Below are positions 31,866 to 42,000 of a stretch of 64,000 nt of DNA, one piece after another; position 1 is the first letter of the stretch; the number at the start of each line of letters is the position of its first letter. Origin of the DNA: Mytilus edulis (lineage: Eukaryota; Mollusca; Bivalvia; Mytilida; Mytilidae); assembly GCF_963676685.1 (NCBI RefSeq), contig NC_092350.1:3337486-3401485 (forward strand). The letters are read 5' to 3'. The translations under genes and the position numbers were made by a program. The notes beneath the pieces were generated by a model. That model had not been told where the DNA came from and did no database searches. It worked only from the letters and a program-made list of their open reading frames with translations.

Positions 31866-32168
31866 CTACCTTATATCATCGTACGGCCTTGAACAACGAA
31901 CAAAACTCATACGGTATGGTATGGTAGCTATAGACTGAACGTCTGCCATATATCATTGATACAACCCACGTTATTCGAAGACCTTATTTAATTTTTAATA
32001 CCGAACTGAAACAATTAATGACAGGGAATTACCATGCATGGTTTGCCTCGTGGTTCTGACGAATTTTTGTATGATTCCATAAACAGTATATGCGCTAATG
32101 ATTTTCTTTGTGGTTATTTGACTAATTTGTTTATTAACAATATAAGGAATTCATAGATAAAAAGAACA

Positions 32169-32216
32169 CTATATAAAGAACACCATTTCCAGCTTATACA
32201 TGTAAGTCACGATGTA
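32169..32216 (+). promoter_or_regulatory. possible alternative TATA/first-exon
   Basis: 'ctatataaag' at 32169-32178, then 'ccagcttatacat' and a donor-like GTAAGT at 32211. The layout mirrors the stronger candidate about 300 bp downstream (TATA, 'cagcatctttacag', GTAAGT). It may be a duplicated promoter; weak evidence. Confidence 0.3.
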
Positions 32217-32463
32217 ATGTATCAATTTGTATCAAGGTTAACAAATTAACCGGGAAACGTCAGCTGGGTTTACGATTTTATTGTAAGTTGAAAAATGTAC
32301 ATTCAGTTAAAAAAAATATATATATATACCACCTCCTGCTTAAAGTAACTTGTATGTTATGTTTAATGTTGTTTTTCAAAAAGTGAAAACAATTTTCCGA
32401 CAAACGTTAATTATTTGTGGTAACTTGAATAATGTGTTTATTTGTAAGAAACGGATACAATCA

Positions 32464-32523
32464 TATATAAAAGAAGCAAGACTGTTTCGACATTCATTAA
32501 CACTATCTTCAGCATCTTTACAG
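32464..32523 (+). promoter_or_regulatory. TATA box and putative 5' UTR exon of the secreted-protein gene
   Basis: TATATAAAAG at 32464-32473, a likely start about 25-30 bases later, then a short exon ending ATCTTTACAG at 32523, followed by the consensus donor GTAAGT. The next good acceptor with a downstream coding exon is TTACAG at 35111-35116. Inferred model: non-coding exon 1, a ~2.6-kb intron with repeats in it, then the single coding exon. Confidence 0.45.
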
Positions 32524-32959
32524 GTAAGTTACGATTAAATTTTATTATTTTGTTCTTTGATACAATATTTGGGCACAAAGTGAAGAACTATTTCGCCGAA
32601 AGTTATCTTCTTCACTAAAACAATATGAGATAATAATTACATACAGCAGTCAATATGCAACACACAGAACATAAATCTGTACTTTTTGTATCTCCCTTAT
32701 GGTCAGTCATGTTTTTACTAATCTAAAGTTTATACCCGTTTTTACATTTAACTTTGAGTCTTTTGATTTTGTTTTCTTTTATTATATGCATTGTATCTAT
32801 AACGTTAGATCAGTTTTCTTGGCTTGTAAAATGTAAAATTAGCTCTATAAACTATAAACCGTGAAACTAATCCCTCGACTATAAAATAGTCTAAACATAG
32901 AAATTGCTAATTTCTACGTTATCGTATCGCAGGGGGAGAGATGTCTCACCGGCAATCAT

Positions 32960-33175
32960 AAAAAATACTAAGAAGTTTCTCTCCCAGGAATAGATTACTT
33001 TAGCTCTACTTGGACAAATCTAACCTTTCGGAATAATGGTCCTCAACGCTCTTCAACTTCGCACTTTATCTGTCCGTTTTAACCCTTTAGATTCGAACAT
33101 CACTGATGAGTCATTAGTAGACGAAACGCGTGTCTTGCGTACACAATTTTAATCCTGGTATCAATGAGGATTTTA
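32960..33175 (+). repeat. diverged retrozyme monomer
   Basis: Contains 'ggtcctcaacgctcttcaac' and a hammerhead core, in the same order as the reverse complement of the 30.6-kb units, but strongly diverged. It lies on the plus strand within the proposed intron. Confidence 0.6.
33095..33141 (+). ncRNA. decayed hammerhead ribozyme
   Basis: CTGATGA, stem II GTC/GAC, GAAA and cleavage site GCGTGTC are all kept, but stem I has at least two mismatches (ACATCA against TTGCGT). Probably weak or inactive. Confidence 0.55.
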
Positions 33176-34095
33176 TTATCAATCACATCTTCTTATTTTT
33201 ATAATAGTAAACTTTCCTTTCTATTTAAAACTCATTAAAGATACGCCAATGATAGTAAAGCGTCAACTGAAGTCTCTAATTCTGTTCTCTGGTCTATCAA
33301 AATATTTAAGGATCATTTAAGGTGGCTCCACCAAATGGAAAGTTCTATTTTTAGCCTATTTTTAAACATTTTCAGGCCAGGAATAATTAGAGCTACACCA
33401 TATTAAACGTTTTGTAGATTTATGTCGGTTCAATTTTAAGTGATAGATCAATAATGTTTAAAATTTAAACGTTTTTTCGGACTGTTTTACACTCACAATG
33501 ATTTGTTTTTGATTGTCCAAATCAGCCATTTTCATATTTCAATTTAAGATCAAATCAAATTTGGGTCGCCGGGCTTCTAAAACAATTATGGGCTTCTGTT
33601 CTACCCCTCTAGTCCATTTGGTTTGAATTCAAGTATCTGCATCAAACACTCTACGGTGAATTCTATATTGATCGCTTTAATGAAATATTGTGTAAATTTG
33701 TATCAATGGACGATATCCAGGAAATCCTTTGTTTAACTATTGAAGTTGGTAATCGTTAAGCTGAATTTCTTTTTTGAAACGTGGTAATTTTGTTAGATAA
33801 AGGCAACAGTAGTATACCGCTGTTCGAAATTTATAAATGGATTGAGGAAAAAATAAATACGGGTTACAAACTAAAACTGAGGGACACACATCAAATATAA
33901 GAGGACTGTAATATAACAATCGCCGTTTTCTGACTTGGTACAGGACATTTTAAGAAAAAATGGTGGGTTGAACCTGGTTTTGTGGCTAGACAAACCTCCC
34001 GCTTTTATGGCAATGTTAAATATAATGTCAACATTACATGACAGCACTACAATACAAATAAATGGGAGAACATACAGGACAGAGAAACACACAAA
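33175..34095. other. no gene seen; shares a block with 46.1 kb
   Basis: Inside the proposed intron. 33560-33660 ('gtcgccgggcttctaaaa ... tatctgcatcaaacactct') resembles 46100-46205, so a dispersed repeat lies here. Remaining frames are short and unconvincing. Confidence 0.4.
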
Positions 34096-34098
34096 TAA

Positions 34099-34395
34099 TA
34101 GCTATCAAAAGGTACCAGGCTTTTAATTTAACACGTCTGACGACAGTGACGTGCGCCTCATCATCATAAGACTCATCAGTGACACTGTGATAAAAAAAGT
34201 CCGAAGCCAAAACAAGTACAAAGTCAAAGACCATTGAGGACCAAAAGTTCCATAAGGTTGTGCAAAATACGGCTAAGGTTATCGGCCTGGGATACGAAAA
34301 TCCTTAGCATTTAGAATAATTCATACTTTCGCAAACAGTAAATCTATAAAAATGACTATACAACAGATATACATTTCAACACTGAAATGATGACG
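34099..34395 (-). repeat. diverged retrozyme monomer
   Basis: Begins 'tagctatcaaaaggtaccag' and follows the 354-bp unit through 'aagactcatcagtgac', 'caaaatacggctaagg' and 'gaaaatccttag'. The hammerhead is decayed: the GACGAAAC segment reads GATGAGGC. Same orientation as the 30.6-kb array. Confidence 0.6.
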
Positions 34396-35123
34396 AACTA
34401 CAGAATAAAAAAGAATACGTAAAACAATCTAAATCCGCACATAAAAAAGGCCGAATAGATCAACACACAAAAGTGACGTCACATTTAAATTTCTATTTTT
34501 TTTCCAAAATATAGGATAGAGTTCAAGATAACTTAGAGGTTTGTAATACTGATATAACATGTATTAATAACAATTAAAATAACAATACTTATTAATATAA
34601 AATAGTGGCAGAATTTGGATAATTAATTGTATTATCTAGCTATGTCGGTATATCTTCTTAATCAAACTGTAAACCAAATACATCGTATGAATTTATTTGC
34701 CCCAAACTGAAATCTTATAAAACAACTGGGTGTTAGGTGCGAGTTCTTTCTTGTTAATTTGACGCCAATATTATACAACAGAAATTACTGGGTTGTCTTT
34801 GTGGTGCAGCACTTCTGTGCAATGCATTCATGTAACGTCGTATCAGCTTTTTTTACTATAAAAAAGTCAAATTATCTCCCTTGTTTATTTGAACAAAAAG
34901 TTATTTTTCTTGACCCTTAAAACTTCAGTTTATTTCTCTTGACCGATAACACTTCAAATAAGCTCTCTTATAAATAAACATTAGTTCACTTAAGATTAAA
35001 TAATTGGTAATCCAGAACCAACTATGGAACAAAATGCACTTTCTTCATTTTACCGTCCAATTTGTTGTCGAAGAGTTATCAATTCAAGATATTTCGCTTA
35101 TTTTTATTACTTACAGTTTCATC

Positions 35124-35723
35124 ATGTTTAGCATTGTGGGTATGCTGATGTGTCTAGGATACCTAATCCTATTGTCAGACAAAGTTTATGGATGCTGGGA
35201 CAAATCTACAAATTGGAATAACGCAGGAAACGGAAATACTGTCTTTCTTGATCGTCACAGACTTAGTTGTGGAGCTCGTGGTAACGTTATTAACATGTTC
35301 AAACTAGAGCGATCTGGAAGTAATCAGGTCCGTTACAAGTTCAAGTGCTGTAGACATACTGGGGCTGAGTGCAATATACGGAGAGTAAACAATGGGTTTA
35401 CTTCAGACGGGGGTAAAGGAGAGGTGATTTACTTGGATAGACAAAGGGTCTTTTGTAATAAAGGTCTCTTAAACGAATTCAAATTAAATAGAAAGACTGG
35501 TGGTGGCAGTTACCGATATCAATATAAGTGTTGCAACCTAAAGGGAAGATTGAGATGTCAAAATTCGAGTACGAGGTGGACGGCGGAAGGTGACCGTACA
35601 AGCTTTTACTTGGACAGACAAACGGTTGCCTGTAGTGGTGAACGATTTCTACAGTCTTTCCAGTTGAAAAGAAATAATGGTCGTCTGCGATATGATATCA
35701 GATGCTGTCGAGTTACACATTAG
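35124..35723 (+). CDS. secreted three-repeat cysteine-rich protein (host gene, function unknown)
   Basis: 199 codons from the ATG at 35124, chosen over the upstream 35004 ATG because a splice-acceptor-like TTACAG ends at 35116 and this Met begins a signal peptide (MFSIVGMLMCLGYLILLSDK, cut near VYG/CW). The mature protein has three ~55-residue repeats starting CWDKS, CNIRR and CQNSS. Each has a YLDRQ/FLDRH-x2-x-C block, an F-x-L-x-R block and a terminal R/Y-Y-x-x-x-CC. Four Cys per repeat suggest a disulphide-stabilised extracellular domain. The frame is intact, unlike nearby transposon genes. I do not recognise the family, so no function is claimed. An AATAAA lies at 35742. Confidence 0.7.
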   Translation: MFSIVGMLMCLGYLILLSDKVYGCWDKSTNWNNAGNGNTVFLDRHRLSCGARGNVINMFKLERSGSNQVRYKFKCCRHTGAECNIRRVNNGFTSDGGKGEVIYLDRQRVFCNKGLLNEFKLNRKTGGGSYRYQYKCCNLKGRLRCQNSSTRWTAEGDRTSFYLDRQTVACSGERFLQSFQLKRNNGRLRYDIRCCRVTH

Positions 35724-35741
35724 TGGACTAACAATTTCGTC

Positions 35742-35747
35742 AATAAA
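35742..35747 (+). terminator. poly(A) signal AATAAA
   Basis: Eighteen bases after the stop of the secreted-protein gene. Position is close but within the usual range for a short 3' UTR. Confidence 0.55.
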
Positions 35748-36049
35748 TTTTTCCAACAAAATTGATAAACCTTGTTTTAATCTTATTTCATATGCATACT
35801 TCAGCTTGTTAAATGAAAGAAAACTGTTTGCATGTCGCCGGTTTCAAACTTCTGTACTATGACATTTTGTCCCTTTCAATGTACCGGATTGCCACCCTTA
35901 TCTTGAACAAATTATTCGCAAAATATGGCTACCCTTACTGTCATTATTCCGCTCTGATCGGACGGCACGGAACCATTGCAACATTACCTGGAGGGTTTGC
36001 CGATGATCAAATGCCTAACTTGTCCAACAAATATAAAGAAGAAAATGTG

Positions 36050-36570
36050 TAATGATTGCCAATGAGACTACTCTCCACAAGAGACACACAAAATAACAGC
36101 TATAGGTCACCGTACGGCCTTCAACAATGAACAAAGACCATACCACAGTCAGTTATAAAAGGCACTGAAATCACAAATGTAAAGCAATTCAAACGAGAAA
36201 ACGGCCTTATTAATGTACAAAAAAAAATAACCAAAAACAAATATGTAACACAGCAACAAACGACAACCATGAATTACAGGCTCCTGACTTGGGACAAGCA
36301 CATACATCCAGAATGTGACGAGGTTAAACATGTTAGCGGGATCCCAACCTTCCCCTAACCCGGAACCGTTTGTTTCTAGTGACATTCTGAATAGGTATGG
36401 CATTTGTTCTGTCTCCAAACATAAGTAGAAACTACCTATCATTCCAAAAAGGCTACCAATGCAAAGGGAAACAGACATCAAAATCATTAATCGACAAAAC
36501 CATGGCTTAAACGAAAATGTCAAAACAAGAGTTTACCATCGACAACACAGAAAAATAAAGACCTGAGAAA
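36050..36570. repeat. dispersed non-coding repeat (GGCCTTCAACAATG type)
   Basis: Contains 'ataggtcaccgtacggcctt', 'caattcaaacgagaaaacgg' and 'acaggctcctgacttgggac'. A reverse-oriented relative is at 60420-60660. SINE-like in distribution, and recalled as abundant in mussels. The frame at 36523-36149 lies wholly within it and is not a gene. Confidence 0.6.
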
Positions 36571-36856
36571 CTTCAACTTCACCTAAAACCGGGGTGATCT
36601 CAATTATTATTGTGCATTAGGTAGATCATACTCAACTATTAGCATCTGTCATATTGCTTAATGCAAGTAAAAATACGGTGATAAGTCGCAGTCTGTGACC
36701 AAATGACAAAGAACAGCTCTATGTCACGTCTTTGATGGCCAAATTGATATCATCGTTGATATCTTCCTTGTAGGCATCATAATGTTCGAGAATGGTATTG
36801 AAAAAAAGTAACAAAAAATAAAATTTAACAATAGCAAAGAAATTGGGCCAAAATGT

Positions 36857-38760
36857 CTATTCCTTGCAATGCATGCAGTAAAACTTGATATTCCTCCTCA
36901 CAGCCCTCAGTTCTGTACAATTTTCGAGATGTGTCCAGTGCTTGCGCCTATAATTGTCACACTGCACCAATTTGCTAAGTTCAACACCAACCCCAAGTTT
37001 AATTTGATTGGGGTTAAACTGTTTACACACACAGCATAATTCAACTTCTGGAATTTCTTCATCGTCTGTATCGCTGAAGTCCATGGAATCATCAATGTAT
37101 ATAAGACTAGGTCCTGGTTTCGGGGACGTGTGGCTAGGTCCTGATTAATTAAATATGTGGCTAGGTCCTGGTGTAAATGATGAAGCCGAAGTGGACGTAT
37201 TCTTTTTATTTTGTTTCCCAGTTTTCTTACTACTCTGGTTGCTTGATTTATTTTTTCCTTGGTTTTCAACATGCTGTTTTACCTTTTCTGCTACCTCAGT
37301 TTCAGTTATGGGCATACCAGATACAATCTTTCTAAGGGTTTTTCTTTCTTTCTTGTCATTTTCGGACTTAATTTTTTTTAGTTTGTTTATTTTTTCCGCA
37401 AAGAAGTGTGGTACAGCAGTATCATGATCTTGCAAATCTTCAACAACTAAAATATCAGTCACAGCACTTTCAACAGCCTCCATTACTTCAACTACTTGAC
37501 GTATATTATCTGTTTGGTTCATCCGTAGTTTCTTTGCATTCATTATTTGTTGTAAATACCTCTAATGGTTTCAATTGATCTTTGTTGATGACAGTCTTAT
37601 CCATGGGGTATATTCCAGTCTTCCTAAATGCTGACTGAAGGTTTTCTAGAGATAGTGCTTTCTGGTATGCTTTGCAGGCTAGTTCACATATATTGTATCT
37701 GGTTATGACTGAGGAGTTATGACGCATGGTTTTGTGACATTCGTTATCATGAATATGCTGCAACGGCCCATAACATCCAACATCCAAAGGTTGTAATATA
37801 TGTGAGGTATGAGCTGGTAAGACGTGAATGATGATTAGGTGTTCCTGTTCCTATTCAATTATATCAACTGCAACATGTGACTTATGCCCATCGAGGAGAA
37901 GAAGTATGTTGTCATTGTTTCTGCCAGTGACATATTTAAGAAAATGGTCGGTTAAATATTGTCTGAATATGTTGGTATTGGACCATCCTGAGTCTGATAC
38001 TGCACCAACAGCACCAGGTGTTGCATCATTCATCAATTCATTATTCATTCTTTTCCCTTCAAATACAAAATATGGAGGTACAGCAAATCCTGGGGCACTT
38101 TCACGTCCAAGTATGGTCGTAGTACTAGACCTTCCAGATGTTACTGATGATGTGTTACATTCAATTCCAGATACAACATTAGGTGGTTTGTGATTCAGTG
38201 TTATACCCTTTTCATCAACATTAAATATGAGATGACAGATGTGGTTTATCCTGAAGATTATATTTGTGAACAACTTGCTCTAAGCTTGCAAATTACTCTT
38301 CAACGTTAGCAACAGAACCATATTTTGCACATAGAATCTCCAAACTTCTAGGTATAACCACTCTAAGTTCTGGCCATCTTTTTATGAAACCCTCAAACCA
38401 TCTCAAGGTAAATTCTTCATTCCTTGGTTTAATATTGATTGTGTGGGCAAAATCAGTAGCTAGATTTGTAACTTCTTGTCTAGTATACCCATATCCATGT
38501 GAAGCAATGGACTTTACATGTTCCATAATCCGTGCCTCCTCTTCTAGTGAAAAGACAGGTGCCCTCCCAGTGGTCACACAATCTGGACTTATTCTGCCGG
38601 TGATTATATCACGTAGAGTTTGCCTTGGGACATTAAATTGTAGAGCTGCTTTTCATTGTGACATTTCATTATTCCTTGCTGATATGTATGCATTGATCAA
38701 AGCCATGGGACTGTACAGCCTGTACTTTTTATCATGCCTGAGGAAGGTACGTTTAGCCTG
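36857..38760 (-). pseudogene. pogo-like (Tc1/mariner group) transposase with C-terminal PHD finger
   Basis: Read across frames on the minus strand. Near 38650, AALQFNVPRQTLRDIITGRI is a psq-type helix-turn-helix, preceded by an in-frame TGA. The CENP-B-type region follows (LEEEARIMEHVKSIASHGYG, FTLRWFEGFIKRWPELRV). 38273-37851 holds the DDE core: IFNVDEKGITLNHKPP and ILLLLDGHKSHV. LDVGCYGPLQHIHDNECHK continues at 37787. A basic linker (37543-37145) ends in a PHD-like finger (37084-36857: CCVCKQF, QCDNYRRKHWTHLENC, CMHC, with one Cys changed to Tyr). Several frameshifts make it dead. Terminal repeats were not found. Confidence 0.7.
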
Positions 38761-38959
38761 AAATGTAATGTGATGCCTTTCTGTTTTATTGCTGTATTTT
38801 TGGTTTTAATATTGTGTATATGTATATATATATCTATTTCTGTGTATGTAAAGTGCAAATTCCCAGCCAAATTTTGAGCCCTCAATCGTAAATATTGGTC
38901 AGGAATTAACCAAGCCTTACCCTTTTTTTGCAACCATGATGTTGTGGAGAAAATAACAT

Positions 38960-40300
38960 TTGGCAGTACAATCCCTTTTATAGCGATAATTCATCATCTT
39001 TCCGAGTTTTTCATAATCTGTGCAAAAAATTCATTAAAATTTCCATATTTGTTAGTTACGATTTTTACGTTTGCCTGGCCTGTCATACTTTTGTAGGTCA
39101 CGAGTCTTGATCACTGGAATGTAAACAAACCGGCAACTCGGTTTGGAAGGGATTTTCCCTGTGTTTTACAATTATCAAGTCGATTTAAAGATAGGTAGAA
39201 AAGGGAATTAGTCAAAATGGCGATTTTGACAAGGATTTTTTTATTTTAGTGATTATTTACCTGTTTCAACCTTATGTTTTGGTTTCACTTATCCACGTTG
39301 TTCTTTACTATATATATATATATATATATAGAACGCCGCTCAACTGGAAAGTGACGTCACGAGTCTTCCGCATGCGCGATTAATGTAAACAATGATACCG
39401 GCCAAACTTGAGGGGTTGAAGGATACAATCAGATCGCTTTGGACTGAATGTACTATTTTTTCGTCTCACCAAACCAAACGCGTTGTCAATTATTCGTTTG
39501 TACATAGCTTTTATCGTTTGCGAGGAGTTGCACATACAAACAAAGGCAAGACTTAGAACATGACCTGGACCTCTGACCTTGACCTCATTTTCAATTAATG
39601 ATTTAACGATCTCAAATTAAAAGACCTTAGGTCTTCGGCTTACAGTTTATGAGTTACACTAGCATACCGATTAAGGAAATAGTGCCGCATAGAAAACTGA
39701 AAAATGTCACGATCGCTTCACACCATATAAAAGAAAAGTTAAGGATATAACGAACAATTCAGAAAACGAATTGTGTCGATATCTTCATTTGTTATGGAGG
39801 AAGTGCACATACAGAATAAGTATTATAAGAGTGCATAACTTTAACAAAGACAATTGTTTTACCAACTGTATAATATCATTAAATACCTACGCGACATGTT
39901 GCGATACAAAATTTTGAAGCTATAAATAAATGTGTCGGAGAATCAGAATATAAGAAAAATGTCTTTTCACTGATAAATTACTCAATACCAAGAGTACCCG
40001 TTCATGTTTCTTTGCAAAACAAGGCAGAAAATAACTGTGTGTATATTTGTTTTTGAGTGAAACAATTTATAAGTAAAATCACAAAAATAACGAATTCCGA
40101 GGAAAATTCAAAACACAAAGTCCTTAATCAAAGGCTAAATCAAAAGCTTAAACACATCAAATCAATGGATAACAATTGTCATATTCCTGACTTGGTTTAG
40201 GCATTTTCTTATGTACTAATCTACCTTGAGGCCCTCACTAAGAACAAACAGTACAAATATTACAACGCTTACAATTTTGAATATATTATGTAGATGCAGT
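38960..40300. other. no gene seen; TA microsatellite and dispersed repeat
   Basis: Contains a (TA)n run at about 39308-39330, a CRE-like TGACGTCA at about 39352, and the minus-strand MITE-like repeat at 40098-40215. No supported coding region. Confidence 0.45.
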
Positions 40301-40346
40301 ATTCATGCTAACTATAAATTGTCTGAAGAACGAGAAAAATAAATTC

Positions 40347-40348
<2 letters not shown>

Positions 40349-40441
<93 letters not shown>
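40349..40441. repeat. (TA)n(GA)n microsatellite
   Basis: About nine TA units followed by roughly 36 GA units. It gives a spurious Arg-Glu repeat reading frame. Confidence 0.95.
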
Positions 40442-40442
<1 letters not shown>

Positions 40443-40519
40443 TATAAGAATCTACCAACCAGTAAACTTAATAGGTATTGGATCATCAAAATTGACAATA
40501 CTACACAAACAGGAAAAAT

Positions 40520-40566
40520 TATATGAGTCTGAAAGATTGTGTAACACAATCTTTCAGACTCATATA
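40520..40566. repeat. perfect 23-bp-arm palindrome
   Basis: tatatgagtctgaaagatt.. and its exact reverse complement are separated by one base (40543). It lies 12 bases before the inverted-repeat transposon at 40579. It could form a cruciform or hairpin, or mark a replication template switch. Confidence 0.9.
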
Positions 40567-40578
40567 TATATATATATA

Positions 40579-40775
40579 ATCCATCAGCTAGTTTTCAAAA
40601 TAGTTTTCAAAAGCGCTCTAGTTAAGGAGTTTGTGTTACATCCCAGGGTACCGCGATTTTGTTTGATAGAATTCAACTTCATTATCTTATTAATAAAATA
40701 CAAGGTGTTAGACCAACCAAAAAGTGTCTAAAAGAGTTTTAAAAACGTCCCTTACAATGGTCCCCTTATTTAGCT
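40579..40775 (+). repeat. left terminal inverted repeat
   Basis: Pairs with 45060-45231 on the opposite strand. Best-conserved blocks are 40625-40670 ('gtgttacatcccagggtacc') and 40705-40760. Confidence 0.7.
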
Positions 40776-41539
40776 ATCACGACTAAGTAATTTTTACTAA
40801 AAAAAAAATTTAATATAAAGCGATTAAAAAAAAATAAAGTATAGGTTAAAACAACTAAAAGAGATATAAAACTATCATATTAAATGTAAAACCGTAGATT
40901 TTTTGTTTTAACAAAGTGTTTATTCACATTACAAACATTGCGATTTTTTGGGTTAAAATTAAGGGATATTTTCTCATTTCATAAAGAAATTCGTCAAACA
41001 ATTATCCGTTTTTGTGAATTAAACTTTAAAATTGACCAGTATGCAATGTTTAAAGTATTTGCAGTATGTATATATCGTCTAAAATATGAATTATTCAATA
41101 AAACATATGTACGTGCAAATAATCGTGAAATACCGGAAATCATCACATTACTGTCTTCGATTCAGTCGACAATATATCCATACCTGAGTGCACACATACG
41201 CATTTTAAGCTTAACAATTTGCAACTGACAACAAACATTTAATTGTCGATTATGTTTTTTTTTTGTTTTTGTTTTGTGAGACAAATTATTTCATAAAGTA
41301 AATATGTAACAAAATATTTATGAAACAATTACAAATTAAAGTTAATTTTTTGCGTTTTGAAAAGGTGCACTCTATAGGACTCAATAAAGGTGTGCTTTTT
41401 TACATTTTGTGTTTTAGCTATGTGGTGATTGAGTTAAGATTGTAAAGTCATTCAATCGACAAACATTGCTTTGAACGTAGGTCAAATAGTCAGTCTGGCC
41501 TTTGTTAGTCTTGTATTATTTTAATTTTAGTTTCTTGTG

Positions 41540-41735
41540 TACAATTTGGAAATTAGTATGGCGTTCATTATCACTGGAATAGTATATATTTGTTTAGGGG
41601 CCAGCTGAAGGACGACTCCGGGTGCGGGGATTTCTCGCTACATTGAAGACCTGTTGGTGACCCTCTGCTGTTGTTTTTTATTTGGTCGGGTTGTTGTCTC
41701 TTTGACACATTCCCAATTTCCATTCTCAATTTTAT
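41540..41735 (+). repeat. dispersed repeat nested in the DNA transposon
   Basis: 'ggggccagctgaaggacgac', 'gcggggatttctcgctacat', 'tgacacattcccaatttcca': a block I recall as common in mussel genomes. It lies between the left inverted repeat and the coding relic. Probably a nested insertion. Confidence 0.5.
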
Positions 41736-42000
41736 TTAGTTGGGAAATTTGTTTATACGTTTTACTTTCTTTGGCACAAAATTATGTCGATTTGACATAC
41801 CATCTGGTTACTATTTATTTGCTTTTCGTTATATATCCATTGCTCCTCATTTGATAGTGCTTTTCATCCTTTTTTTCCTTCTTGCTTAGATTTATTGCTT
41901 CACTATTGTTTTATAAATTTTGTACATAATGTCACACTAATGTGCTTTTATAGCAGTCATTGGGAAACAGTTTGGCGATACAGGGCTTGGTGATCTCCTG

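Noticed and set aside
36149..36523. 124-codon minus-strand membrane-like frame
   Set aside because: Lies entirely in a dispersed non-coding repeat.
40305..40526. Arg-Glu repeat protein
   Set aside because: Translation of the GA microsatellite.
40938..41228. 96-codon frame between the left inverted repeat and the transposon gene
   Set aside because: No recognisable motif and AT-rich; may be part of the element but unsupported.
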